A stretch of 64,000 bases of DNA, taken from NCBI GenBank assembly GCA_958295985.1, contig OY282432.1:2575001-2639000 (forward strand), written 5' to 3'. Below are positions 35,707-44,130 of the stretch, piece after piece. The position numbers and the translations under genes are program-made. Source of the stretch: an uncultured Candidatus Binatia bacterium. GTDB taxonomy: Bacteria > Desulfobacterota > Binatia > UBA9968 > JAJDTQ01. Every line of letters begins with the position of its first letter. The stretch's first letter is position 1. The notes under the pieces are model-generated. The model had not been told where the DNA came from. It did not search any database and saw nothing but the letters and a program-made list of their open reading frames with translations.

Positions 35707-36642
35707 TCAACCCGCCCGCAGGACCAGCTTGCCTCGGATATGCCCGGTCTTGCTCATCTCGTGCGCCTTGCGCACCTGGTCCAGCGGAAGTGTCTCATGG
35801 ACGTGGACCCGGAGGCGCCCCTGGTTGGCCAGGTCGGCGATGGCGCGAAGCTGCGGCGGATCGGTGCGGACCGAGACGTGCTGCGCCCGGACCCTGTGGG
35901 CCGCGGCCTGCTCCGCGTTGGGTCTCCCGCGAATCGACGCCAGCATGCCGCCGGGCCTGAGGACGCCCCAGGACCGTTCCTGGACTTCGCCGCCGACGCA
36001 GTCCAGCACCACGGCTACGTCCTTTGCGACCTCTTCGAAGCGGGTCTCGTTGTAGTCGATGACGCGGTGGACACCCAGCTCGCGCAGAAACGCCCGGTTG
36101 CGGGCCGACGCCGTGCCGATGACCTGGGCGCCTTTCCACGTGGCCAGTTGAACCGCGAGGTGTCCCACGCCTCCGGCGGCCGCGTGAATCAGTACGGTCT
36201 GGCCGGCCTGGAGCTCCGCGGTGTCGAACAGGGCCTGCCACGCCGTCAAGGCCGCCAGCGGCAGCCCGGCAGCCTGCGGATCATCCAGGGTGTCGGGTTT
36301 GGCCACCAGATCCGCGGCCGGCGCGGCGACGTATTCGGCGTAGCCGCCGCCTCCCCAGTGCCAGCGCACCATCCCGCAGACCGCGTCGCCGACCTGGAAG
36401 TCGGAGACGCCGGCGCCGAGGGCCTCGACCACACCCGATACGTCCCAACCCGGGATGAACGGGAACGGATCCTCCAGCCGCGACGCGACTCCCTCGCCCG
36501 CGCAGGTCTTCCAGTCCACGGGATTGATGCCCGCGGCATGGATCCTCACGAGCACTTCGCCCTCCCGGGGCTCGGGTGCCGGCGCTTCTTCGATCCGCAG
36601 GCTGTCGAGACCGCCGAATTCGTGTATCTGCACCGCCTTCAT
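35707..36642 (-). CDS. Zinc-free quinone oxidoreductase-like MDR protein
   Basis: The protein has 311 residues from the ATG at 36640-36642 (MKAVQIHEFGG); the longer ORF start at 36765 reads into noncoding sequence. It is a medium-chain dehydrogenase/reductase: GREVLVRIHAAGINPVDWK, PGWDVSGVVEALG, and the nucleotide-binding AAAGGVGHLAVQLA. It lacks the cysteine-rich structural-zinc loop and the catalytic zinc Cys, so it belongs to the quinone oxidoreductase/enoyl reductase branch using NADPH. Substrate is not assignable. Confidence 0.88.
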   Translation of the reverse strand: MKAVQIHEFGGLDSLRIEEAPAPEPREGEVLVRIHAAGINPVDWKTCAGEGVASRLEDPFPFIPGWDVSGVVEALGAGVSDFQVGDAVCGMVRWHWGGGGYAEYVAAPAADLVAKPDTLDDPQAAGLPLAALTAWQALFDTAELQAGQTVLIHAAAGGVGHLAVQLATWKGAQVIGTASARNRAFLRELGVHRVIDYNETRFEEVAKDVAVVLDCVGGEVQERSWGVLRPGGMLASIRGRPNAEQAAAHRVRAQHVSVRTDPPQLRAIADLANQGRLRVHVHETLPLDQVRKAHEMSKTGHIRGKLVLRAG

Positions 36643-36724
36643 AAGGACTTCCCTAACCCATGGGCTCCGTCTTTGGCAACCCACAATCGAAGCGCACAAC
36701 GCCACAAATCGCCTGCGGCGGCCG

Positions 36725-36753
36725 TTGACAATTCTACCATCCAAGACCATACT
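36725..36753 (+). promoter_or_regulatory. Candidate promoter of the nuclease/PIN pair
   Basis: A perfect -35 TTGACA (36725-36730) and a 17-bp spacer precede CATACT (36748-36753). The nuclease ATG is at 36786, about 26 bp past the expected start of transcription. It supports the short start at 36786 over any longer form. Confidence 0.55.
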
Positions 36754-36785
36754 TTCAGCCAACACTCATCGACTGGTGCAAGCTG

Positions 36786-37247
36786 ATGTTCAATCGCTGG
36801 GATCTCGCTCTTTACGACCACAGTGGCCGGTTGACCGCAGTTGTGGAGATAAAGAACAAGCCTGCAACTTCACGCGAATGGGCCGCCCAAACGCGACGCA
36901 ACATCCTTGCGCATGGTGGGCGATGCAATGCCGATTTTTTTCTCCTTGTGACGCCGGACCGGCTGTACCTTTGGAAGGGCGCCGGTACGGACCCTGCTCA
37001 AGTAGTTCCACCAACCTTTGAAGCGGACACACGGCAAGAATTTGCGCCGTATTTCGAAAGCGCCGAGGTGGACCCTCGGCAAGTTAGCGGTCACGCATTC
37101 GAATTGCTCGTAGCGGCATGGCTAGGTGACATCACCCGGTCGGCGGGAACTGCAAACAGACTCTCCGACGATCAAAGTTGGCTCGCCAAGTCAGGGTTTC
37201 GCACCGCCATACGGGACGGTCGCATCGAATATGAAGCGGTGGCGTGA
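36786..37247 (+). CDS. PD-(D/E)XK-like nuclease-fold protein (possibly N-terminally shortened)
   Basis: The 153-residue protein starts RWDLALYDHSGRLTAVVEIKNK, the D-(X)15-ExK pattern of PD-(D/E)XK nucleases such as Type I HsdR N-terminal domains, with a later FFLLVTPDRLYLWKG segment as in those proteins. In frame upstream (36729-36785) the translation continues as plausible protein but without an ATG, GTG or TTG. Either the start is the ATG here or the 5' end is decayed. It overlaps the PIN-domain gene by 4 nt (GTGA). The module is AT-richer than its surroundings. Role is unknown; a DNA-targeting partner of the PIN protein is possible. Confidence 0.65.
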   Translation: MFNRWDLALYDHSGRLTAVVEIKNKPATSREWAAQTRRNILAHGGRCNADFFLLVTPDRLYLWKGAGTDPAQVVPPTFEADTRQEFAPYFESAEVDPRQVSGHAFELLVAAWLGDITRSAGTANRLSDDQSWLAKSGFRTAIRDGRIEYEAVA

Positions 37248-37846
37248 ACGTCTACGTCGAGTCCAACTTCGTGCTCGAACTCGCTCTAATCCAGGAGCAA
37301 TCCGCTAGCTGTGAAAAAATTCTGGGGCTCTGCGAAGCGAAACGCATAAGGCTCGTCATACCTGCCTATTCACTGGCTGAACCCTACGAAACGCTCACGC
37401 GGCGCCACAAACAACGGAGAAGGATGAAGCAAGAGTTGGATGCCGAATTCCGCCAAATGGCTCGAACCGCATCACTCTCAGAGCAGCTTGGCGGCTTCAA
37501 GGGTCTCACAGCGCTGCTGATCAGCGTTGCACAACAAGAAACCCAGCGTCTTGAGAACGTGCGCTCCCGACTCATCGAGGCGGCCGAGGTCGTGCCCCTT
37601 GACAGGTCCGTGTTGGCTACTGCAACCCAGTATCAGCGCGCCCATGACTTGTCGCCGCAGGACGCGCTCGTCTACTCATCCGTTCTTTCACACCTCAAGC
37701 GAGTCCGCGCACCGGAGAACTGTTTCTTGAACAGGGACAAGGACTTCGACGACCAAAACATCGTCGACGAACTTGCCGGTTACGACTGTCAGCTCTTGTT
37801 TCAATTTGATGCTGGCTACTCGTTCATTTCCGCCGCGTTGGGTTGA
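37244..37846 (+). CDS. PIN-domain protein
   Basis: The 200-residue protein opens with MNVYVESNFVLELAL, where the first PIN acidic residue is Glu/Asp in YVESNFV, and has a middle Glu in AEPYE, a DRSVL segment and the C-terminal SPQDALVYSSVLSHL and NRDKDFDD acidic motifs. This pattern is typical of PIN-like nucleases, the toxin type of VapC being the best-known case. It is translationally coupled to the upstream PD-(D/E)XK-like protein. No antitoxin with a DNA-binding fold is seen, so a toxin call is not supported; a nuclease effector pair is an alternative. Confidence 0.75.
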   Translation: MNVYVESNFVLELALIQEQSASCEKILGLCEAKRIRLVIPAYSLAEPYETLTRRHKQRRRMKQELDAEFRQMARTASLSEQLGGFKGLTALLISVAQQETQRLENVRSRLIEAAEVVPLDRSVLATATQYQRAHDLSPQDALVYSSVLSHLKRVRAPENCFLNRDKDFDDQNIVDELAGYDCQLLFQFDAGYSFISAALG

Positions 37847-37872
37847 TGCACCCGGTGCTGTCCCAGCAGGGG

Positions 37873-38331
37873 TCACGAGCCGGTTTCCGCGTCCCAGTCG
37901 AACATGCGCCGCCGACGCCGGGCGTTGAAATTGATGACTTCCAACAGAAGGCCGTCGGGATCCGAGAAGAAAGTCGCGTAGTAGTCGGCGGAGTACTGGG
38001 TGTAGGGCCGCGGCTCGGTGGCGTCGATGCCGGCCGCACGAAGCTCCTTGCAGGCCCGGTCAACGGCCTGTTCGTCCACCACGCGAAAGCACAGGTGGGA
38101 CGGGGACCCCGGGGCGGCGTGCGATTCCGCCGGCCTGTCCGGATCGTCATGGAGCACAACCCAGTAGCTGAGGTGCCGGTTGTCGTAACGCGCTCGCGGC
38201 GACACCTTGCCGGACACCGGACCTTTTCGGAAGCCCAGGACCGGCATGACCTTGTCGTAGAAGGCTTCGGCCGCGGTAAGATCCCGGACCGGGATGAAGA
38301 CGTGGTCGATACAGATGACTTCAACGGGCAT
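37873..38331 (-). CDS. VOC-family protein
   Basis: The 152-residue single VOC domain contains ICIDHVFIPVRDL, the SHLCFRVVDE middle strand and FFSDPDGLLLEVINF at the end, with H10-, H- and E-type positions for one metal ion (IDHV, SHLC, LLEV). Such proteins are glyoxalase- or dioxygenase-like. The ATG at 38329-38331 lacks a strong Shine-Dalgarno. It is close to the PIN gene on the opposite strand and ends 27 bp from it. The substrate is unknown. Confidence 0.8.
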   Translation of the reverse strand: MPVEVICIDHVFIPVRDLTAAEAFYDKVMPVLGFRKGPVSGKVSPRARYDNRHLSYWVVLHDDPDRPAESHAAPGSPSHLCFRVVDEQAVDRACKELRAAGIDATEPRPYTQYSADYYATFFSDPDGLLLEVINFNARRRRRMFDWDAETGS

Positions 38332-38425
38332 GGTGTTTCCTTCCCCGGCGCGGTCTGGGAGCCTGTATCGGCCGGTGGCGCGATGCAGCCCTTCGACTTC
38401 GCCCGGCTGCGCCTCGCTACGCTCA

Positions 38426-38456
38426 GGGCGGGCGGGTCTGAAACCCGCACCTACAT
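38426..38456. repeat. Palindromic repeat copy
   Basis: gggcgggcgggtctgaaacccgcacctacat has the gggcgggt...aaacccgc core of the dispersed repeat with mismatched arms. It lies upstream of the VOC gene and 65 bp past the GrdE-like stop. Confidence 0.65.
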
Positions 38457-38520
38457 CGGAGGTCTGATTTCTACGGTACCGGCTCCCGGGCCGCGGACGT
38501 GAACGGGACCGGACATGAAC

Positions 38521-39846
38521 TCAATGTGCCCGGCAGGTCCAGTCCCGGCCGCCCCACAGGTCGGTGCCGCCGATAATGGCGTCGACGGCGTCGAGGCTCA
38601 TGGCGTCGACGGCCGAGACCACGGGGGCGCCGGGGTAGTTGAGGACCTGCAGCCGTTCGTAGGCTCCCACCACCCGATCCGCGGGCGGCAGCTCCAGGGC
38701 AAGATCGCGGCTGCCGGTGCTCACCACCGCGTCGGCCGCGGCATCGTAGAAAAGAAGCGGCGAGTCCACGCCGTCCTTGCCGCCGTACTCGTAGGTGACC
38801 AGCACGGTTTTGATCCCCTTCTGCTCACAAGCGTGCACGGTCAGCATGACCTCCAGGAAGGCGTTGCCGGAACCGATCCAGGTGACGAGGGCCGCCTCCG
38901 CGCCCAGGGCGCGGGCCACCTGCGCCGCGTTGTGCGCCGCCACCTCCTTCTCCCGGAAGCTCTCGAAGCGTATGCGTTGCAGCACCACGCCGGCGAAGTC
39001 GAGCCGGCGGCCGTGCTCCCGGGACACACCCAGGGCCAGCGGCTGGTTCTGCCAGTCCCAGGTGGTAGGGGAGTAGGCGATGGTCTTCATGGTGCTGCCC
39101 GTGACCGCGCCGTCCAGCAGCTCGTTGGGGTGAACCACGGTGCTCAGTGATTCGCGTACCGGCAGGCCGTAGTAGCCCAAGCCGGAGGGCAGATGCTCCG
39201 ACTCGGTGATGCAGCCCACGATGACCACGGTCCTGGGCAGGCGGGGGTTCCCGTGGGCGGCGCCGTGCGTGTGGACGTCGGCGGGCTCGGCGGCGACGGT
39301 GGCCTCGGCAAGCCGTTGCGCCACCCGATACTCGGCGCCCTGTATTGCCTGATGGGCCTCGGCCTCGATCAGGTTCGGCGGGAGCCGGAAAGTCAGCACG
39401 AGGCCCGGGAACCGGCTGAAGCCCGTGAGCTCTGCCCCCGGCCCCCACATGTCGAGAATGGCGCTTCGCTGGGCGGTGGTGCCGGTGCGGATGGTGCCCT
39501 CGTATTCGGCCGTGGTGATGAGGGTCATGCCGGACAGCCGGTGGGTACGGCCGGCGCCTACCGGAACCACCGGGTTGGTGATGCCGGGGAACACCTGGCC
39601 GGCGCCGTCCACCTTGACCCTGGGCTCCACTACGTCGCGGATGCCGGTCACCCGCGTCCGCTCGCCGGGACGCACGATGTCGAGCCTGGCGGAAAGGACC
39701 CTGGGGTCCCGTGAAGCGATCTCCACCAGCTCGGATTCATCCACCTCCAGCCTCCGGCCGGCGTAGTGCAGCTTTCCGCCGAACTGAAGGTCTTCTACGG
39801 GAAAATCCGCCAGCTCCAGCGGCGTAGCGTGCCGGGCGCGGCTCAT
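38521..39846 (-). CDS. GrdE-like component B protein (glycine/betaine/sarcosine reductase family), without the processing Cys
   Basis: The 441-residue protein matches the layout of GrdE-type precursors of the component B alpha and beta subunits: ARPGERTRV, VVEPRVKV, FPGITNPV, the ILDMWGPGAE segment, DGAVTG, GIKTVLVTYEYGGKDG and a C-terminal ADAVVSTGS. Recalled clostridial GrdE is cleaved at a Cys next to the DGA segment, which becomes the pyruvoyl group. Here residues 245-260 (DGAVTGSTMKT onward) hold no Cys, and the only Cys are at 212, 340 and 438. It may therefore not be processed, or may use Ser/Thr. It overlaps the GrdB-like stop by 4 nt (ATGA). GrdA, GrdC and GrdD are absent here. Confidence 0.78.
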   Translation of the reverse strand: MSRARHATPLELADFPVEDLQFGGKLHYAGRRLEVDESELVEIASRDPRVLSARLDIVRPGERTRVTGIRDVVEPRVKVDGAGQVFPGITNPVVPVGAGRTHRLSGMTLITTAEYEGTIRTGTTAQRSAILDMWGPGAELTGFSRFPGLVLTFRLPPNLIEAEAHQAIQGAEYRVAQRLAEATVAAEPADVHTHGAAHGNPRLPRTVVIVGCITESEHLPSGLGYYGLPVRESLSTVVHPNELLDGAVTGSTMKTIAYSPTTWDWQNQPLALGVSREHGRRLDFAGVVLQRIRFESFREKEVAAHNAAQVARALGAEAALVTWIGSGNAFLEVMLTVHACEQKGIKTVLVTYEYGGKDGVDSPLLFYDAAADAVVSTGSRDLALELPPADRVVGAYERLQVLNYPGAPVVSAVDAMSLDAVDAIIGGTDLWGGRDWTCRAH

Positions 39847-41171
39847 GAGGCCGCGTCCGGTGTGAACACGGTGCTCTCCTCCACCTCTTCCTCAAGGGCC
39901 TTGAGAGCGGTCTCGACGATGGATTTGCGGAGCTTCTCGTCGACTTCCGGCGGCAGGCTCGGGTCGCCGCAGGGATGGGGGATCTTGACGCCCTTGACGA
40001 TGCGGCTGGCGCCGACCTGCTCCGCCAGCGGGAACATGGCGCTGATCATCGACACGGGAACTCCGGCACGGTCCAGTTCTTTGCTGATCACAGCTCCGCT
40101 GCGACTGCAGGTGCCTCACGTGCTCACCAACAGCACGGCGTCCACGCTGTTGGCCTTGATCTCCGTCGCGATCTCCTGTCCCACGCGCTGCATGGCCGCG
40201 GGCGAGCCCTGGTTGCCGGGTATGACGTAGTAGGCGGGATAGAGGTCCTCGTACATGCCCTCCTGCTGGAGCTCTCGCAGGGCGTCCAGGGGAACGCCGT
40301 ACAGCGGATTCGCATTCATGTTGGCCACGTTGTATCCGCCGTGCACGGCTTCCCACACGCCGGGCTCCATGGTCTTCAACTCCGCCACCGGATACTTGCG
40401 CCAGAACGTATTGCGGAAGGTCTTGAAGCCGTCGGGGTTGCCCCACGGCACCACGCCGCTGGTGGTGACCAGCGCGATCCTGGCCTTGCCCACCTCCTTG
40501 ACCGCGGCCGCGGGCGCCACCCGGTCCCAAGTCTGCATGGGCACCTCGGTGGCGAACGCCTTGCCCTCGAGCTTGTTGAACAGCATGTCGAGGGCGCGGT
40601 CAGCGCCGGTCCGGCCGCTCTGCTCCTGGAGCCGGATTCCCCGCGGCAGATAGCCCTCGTCTTCCGCGGCGCCGATGGACTCTTCGTGCAGCAGCTTGAC
40701 GACGAACCGGCTCAGGCCGTCCAGCGCCCGGCCCATGCCCGCGGCCGTTTCGGTAGTAGGCAGGAGGAACAGCCGTGGGTCGTGGTATTCCCGGTACGTG
40801 TCCACCGCGGGATTTTCAGGGTCCATGGCGGTCACGCACACGCGGCCGAGCTCGGTTGCGACCATGTGGCCGATCTCGACACAAGCCAGACCGTAGCGGC
40901 CGGCGTTGAATGCCGGCCCGAGCACGACGACGTCCGGTTCGGCCTCCGCCAGCTCCCGCAGTAGCGCGGCGCGAGCCTCCTCGGGCCGTTCGTGGAAATG
41001 GTTGTCGCCGAAGTAGATGGTGGGCGCCACCTCCGCTTCACCCTCGAGCAGTCGTTGCAGCCCTCGGGACGGCCCCGCGAGGGTGTCGAGGGCTGCAACG
41101 GCCACGTCCGCTTTCTCCTCGCCGCCGACTCCGGCAAAGAACTGGTTCACCACGTGTGCCACGCGTTTCAT
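39843..41171 (-). CDS. GrdB-like selenoprotein B (in-frame UGA = Sec352)
   Basis: Read through the TGA at 40116-40118 the protein has 442 residues, the size of clostridial GrdB, with selenocysteine at 352 as expected (near 350). The site reads VST-U-GTC, keeping the U-x-x-C of GrdB; the next cysteine of the GrdB motif is replaced by Ser (SRSG). The N-terminal part has the family's VAHVVNQFFAGVGGEEKAD, VVVLGPAFNAGRYG and ARIALVTTSGVVPWGNPDG segments. In glycine or betaine reductase this subunit attacks the substrate's C-N bond after pyruvoyl activation by GrdE. Without the UGA reading it appears as two broken ORFs (40116-41171 and 39843-40091). A SECIS-like hairpin follows. Shine-Dalgarno aaggagg is present. 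Confidence 0.9.
40084..40110 (-). promoter_or_regulatory. Bacterial SECIS-like hairpin after UGA of the GrdB-like gene
   Basis: On the minus strand CTG-ca-GTCGCAG pairs with CTGTGAT-CAG around the loop CGGAG (40094-40098), including two G-U pairs and a 2-nt bulge. The loop starts 17 nt past the UGA and has G as its second base, so its spacing and loop rule match the bacterial SECIS pattern, as in the peroxiredoxin gene. Confidence 0.6.
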
Positions 41172-41392
41172 CGGTGTCCTCCTTGACGGTTCGGCTGCCT
41201 TGCCGGTCGGTGCACGGACCGCTTCCGTTCAGTTCGCCCGGTCAGGACCTCCACTCCATCGGCCCCACGGTAACCGAGACCCGAATCCCATGCAAGGGTG
41301 TGAAGGATGAGCCTTGACGCGCCGTGACGACCTGACCTATAGGGGAATCGACCTTGACGATGACCCTGGACCGGGACGGGAGGCGGCCCATC

Positions 41393-42613
41393 ATGGAGAT
41401 GACGACGCAGCAGGAGAACGCGATTCTCACACAGGTGGGTCGGGGCACGCCCATGGGGGAGCTGCTCCGGCGTTACTGGTGGCCGGTCGGCATCTCGGCC
41501 CACCTGAAGGACAGGCCCACGTTCATCCGGGTCATGGGCGAGGACTTGGTGCTGTTCCGGGACGGCCGGGGCAGGGCGGGCGTGTTGGGAGCCTACTGCG
41601 CGCACCGGCGCGCAAACCTGTGCCTGGGCGACGTGGAACAGGGCGGCTTGCGCTGCCGGTACCACGGTTGGCTGTACGACACCGAGGGCCGCCTTCTGCA
41701 AACCCCCGGAGAGCCCGCGGAAAGCAGGCTCAAGGAAGGCATCCGCCAGCTCGCCTATCCGGTGGAGGAACTGGGGGGGCTCGTTTTCGTCTATCTCGGG
41801 CCCGAACCCGCTCCGCTTCTTCCCCGGTACGACTTCCTGGTCGGTGACGGGGAGACCTACGTCACGGTGCAGGGCCTGCAGGACTGCAACTGGCTGCAGT
41901 GCGTGGAGAACGGCCTCGACCCGGTACATCCGAGCTTCACCCATGGCGGCGCCTGGCCGGACATCCGCAGCACCGAGCCCGATATGGGTTTCGAGGAGAC
42001 CGCGTGGGGGCTGGTCTACAAGGCCTACCGGAAGGCGGACAAACCGGGAGAGTTCAACTACCGCGAGCACCACCTGCTCATGCCCGGGATAAGCTGCGGC
42101 GGCAGCGGCGGACGGTATCTCAAGGGGCCGTCCGGCGGCACCCCGGTGTCGGCGGCGCGCTGGAGCGTGCCCATCGACGACACGCATACGTTGCTCATGC
42201 GGGTGCGGTTCAAGCCCGCTGACAACCCCGGCAAATACGAGGGCGATCCGTTCAGCGCCCGCTGGAAGCCGCGGGAGAACTTCATCGAGCCCTACAAGGA
42301 GTACCGGGAGTCGGACAACCCGGTGCTCGGCTACGAGATTCCGCCGCTTCACTTCATCGAGGACGGCATGGTGGTGGACAGCCTGGGCCCGCGGGTGGAC
42401 CGGGAGAACGAGAACCTCTCGTCCACCATCGACGACGGCATCATCCGTTTGCGGAGCATGTACTTGAGAGAGATGGAGAACGTGAGGCTCGGGCAGGACC
42501 CGAAGAACGTCATCCGGGATACGGAAAAGAATCAGACGGTGGTCATCACGGCGTATGAGAAATGGGTTTCCGAAGCCGAGCGCGAGGAGCTCGAGGGTTC
42601 GGTCCCATCGTGA
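41393..42613 (+). CDS. Rieske-type aromatic-ring oxygenase, large subunit (phthalate 4,5-dioxygenase-like)
   Basis: The protein has 406 residues from the ATG at 41393, with GGGAGG 9 nt before it; the ORF could open earlier at 41354. The Rieske [2Fe-2S] motif is C69-x-H71 (CAH) and C88-xx-H91 (CRYH). The catalytic iron ligands fit D176, H179 and H184 in ENGLDPVHPSFTHG. The N-terminal PMGELLRRYWWPV is typical of the phthalate 4,5-dioxygenase/vanillate demethylase-type oxygenases. The ferredoxin-reductase partner is not adjacent. It is followed by a cupin gene and transport genes, suggesting uptake and oxidation of an aromatic acid. Confidence 0.9.
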   Translation: MEMTTQQENAILTQVGRGTPMGELLRRYWWPVGISAHLKDRPTFIRVMGEDLVLFRDGRGRAGVLGAYCAHRRANLCLGDVEQGGLRCRYHGWLYDTEGRLLQTPGEPAESRLKEGIRQLAYPVEELGGLVFVYLGPEPAPLLPRYDFLVGDGETYVTVQGLQDCNWLQCVENGLDPVHPSFTHGGAWPDIRSTEPDMGFEETAWGLVYKAYRKADKPGEFNYREHHLLMPGISCGGSGGRYLKGPSGGTPVSAARWSVPIDDTHTLLMRVRFKPADNPGKYEGDPFSARWKPRENFIEPYKEYRESDNPVLGYEIPPLHFIEDGMVVDSLGPRVDRENENLSSTIDDGIIRLRSMYLREMENVRLGQDPKNVIRDTEKNQTVVITAYEKWVSEAEREELEGSVPS

Positions 42614-42630
42614 CCGGAGAGGGAAGGAAC

Positions 42631-42948
42631 ATGGGCGTCCACCACGTGAACGAGAACAGTGTCGAGATGACCAAGACCCCGCGCGGACAGACGAAGTTCC
42701 TCTACCGTAACGAAAAGGGCGGGGGACCGTCGGTGATGATCCGGCACTGGGGTCCCGATACCGACATTCCGGTGCACAGCCACCCTTTCAACGAGATGTT
42801 CTACGTGCTCGAAGGGGAGGTGGAGATTGGCGATACCCTGTATACCGCGGGTTCGTGCGTGTTCATCGAAGGCGGGACGCCCTACGGTCCCACGCGGGCG
42901 CCCAAGGGCGTCAAGGTGCTGCGATACGCCGAAGCGTTCCAGGGGTAG
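42631..42948 (+). CDS. Single-domain cupin
   Basis: The protein has 105 residues from the ATG at 42631 (gagggaaggaac Shine-Dalgarno). One cupin barrel is present, with motif 1 HSHPFNEMFYVLEGE and motif 2 GSCVFIEGGTPYGP. The first motif holds two His and a Glu for a metal ion, although the usual His of motif 2 is replaced by Gly-Pro residues. It follows the Rieske gene by 17 bp and probably shares its transcript. Role is uncertain; small cupins act as isomerases, dioxygenases or ligand-binding regulators. Confidence 0.85.
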   Translation: MGVHHVNENSVEMTKTPRGQTKFLYRNEKGGGPSVMIRHWGPDTDIPVHSHPFNEMFYVLEGEVEIGDTLYTAGSCVFIEGGTPYGPTRAPKGVKVLRYAEAFQG

Positions 42949-42972
42949 GCCTGGGTCCCGCGGTGATGGTCA

Positions 42973-42998
42973 CGGGCGGGCTTGGAACCTGCCCCTAC
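42973..42998. repeat. Palindromic repeat copy
   Basis: cgggcgggcttggaacctgcccctac is an imperfect copy of the gggcggg...cccgccc repeat, placed between the cupin stop and the binding-protein start. Confidence 0.65.
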
Positions 42999-43019
42999 GC
43001 AGAAAAGGGGGGAACGACA

Positions 43020-44117
43020 ATGAAGGTACGCAAGCTACGGTGGTGTGCGTTCGCAATGGTCGGGCTCTTTCTCTTCGTGGCGCACTCGGCATACGGGGCC
43101 GGCAACGTGTATGAGCAACTCGTTGCGGCATCCAGGGCCGAGATGGCAAAGACCGGCGGCAAGCTGAGGATGTCCCTGGACTGGCCCAAGCGGGATACCA
43201 AGAACGTGCTGCCCGCCTTCAGCAAAGCCTACCCGTTCGTCAAGGAGATCTCGTACAAGCGGGAGGTAGGCATCGGACCCTTCGGGCAGTTCCTCATCCA
43301 GTTCAAGCAGGGTACGAACCCGCCCTACGACATCATGCACATCGCCAGCGAGTTTCAGGCCCAGTACTGGAAGGAGGGCGCCTTCGTCAAGCCTCCATTC
43401 AGCTACGAGGAACTCGCCAGGTTCGTCCCCGCGGGCTGGCCCAGGCTGGATCCCAGAGGCATGGACCCCGAAGGCAATTTCCTGTCGACCACGGGCAATG
43501 CCAGAGGCAACGCGTACAATCCCAAGCTGGTCCCCAAGGGCAAGGAGCCCACGAGCTGGGACGCCTGCCTCGACCCCATGTGGAAGGGAAAGTTCCTGAT
43601 CGACACGCGCAACAAGCTGCAGGCGTTCCAGCATGATCCCAAGGTCCGCGAGAAGCATCTCGCGTGGGTGAAGGGGGTCGTCGCCAACGGCGCCGTGCTG
43701 ACTCGCGGGCAGGGCACGATCCTGCGAAAGATCGCCTCCGGGGAATTTCCACTGGCCTGCGCCATCAACTATCACACGGCCAACCGGATGATCGACCGGG
43801 GCGTGAAGAACCTCAAGTTCGTGCAGCCGGATCCGGTTCCCCTGGAGATCGGGACGCGGCTCTACGTGGCCAAGTGGTCCAAGACGCCCGCCACCACCCA
43901 GCTTTGGGCCTTGTGGATATCCACGGGCGGGCAGGACGTGCTCGAGAACTATGCCTACCGCGGTTTTCCCTGGGATCCTTCTTCCAAGAAGTATCCCCTG
44001 GCCAAGGGGAAGTACATCGCCATCTGCGGCGCGGAATGCGCGCGCAAGTGGGACCACTACAACCGGGAGTTCCAGGAACTGCTGGGACTGCCGGCGGCCA
44101 AGAAGAAAAAGGAATAA
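43020..44117 (+). CDS. Extracellular solute-binding protein of an ABC importer (Fe3+/polyamine-like class)
   Basis: The protein has 365 residues from the ATG at 43020 with a strong aaaagggggg Shine-Dalgarno. The N-terminus is a signal peptide (MKVRKLRWCAFAMVGLFLFVAHSAYGA, cleavage after AYG-A likely). The mature protein has periplasmic-binding-protein type 2 features: PFVKEISYKREVG, FLIDTRNKLQAF and the LTRGQGTILRKIASGEFPLAC crossover. It resembles AfuA/FbpA- and PotD-like receptors. Its usual permease partner (two fused transmembrane halves) is the gene at 45094, with an intervening gene in the opposite direction. The ATPase is missing here; 17261-18016 is a candidate. Confidence 0.82.
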   Translation: MKVRKLRWCAFAMVGLFLFVAHSAYGAGNVYEQLVAASRAEMAKTGGKLRMSLDWPKRDTKNVLPAFSKAYPFVKEISYKREVGIGPFGQFLIQFKQGTNPPYDIMHIASEFQAQYWKEGAFVKPPFSYEELARFVPAGWPRLDPRGMDPEGNFLSTTGNARGNAYNPKLVPKGKEPTSWDACLDPMWKGKFLIDTRNKLQAFQHDPKVREKHLAWVKGVVANGAVLTRGQGTILRKIASGEFPLACAINYHTANRMIDRGVKNLKFVQPDPVPLEIGTRLYVAKWSKTPATTQLWALWISTGGQDVLENYAYRGFPWDPSSKKYPLAKGKYIAICGAECARKWDHYNREFQELLGLPAAKKKKE

Positions 44118-44130
44118 CGGCTCGGTGAGG

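Noticed and set aside
39843..41171. GrdB-like gene read as two separate ORFs or a pseudogene
   Set aside because: GrdB is a known selenoprotein, and the TGA sits precisely at its selenocysteine site with U-x-x-C kept.
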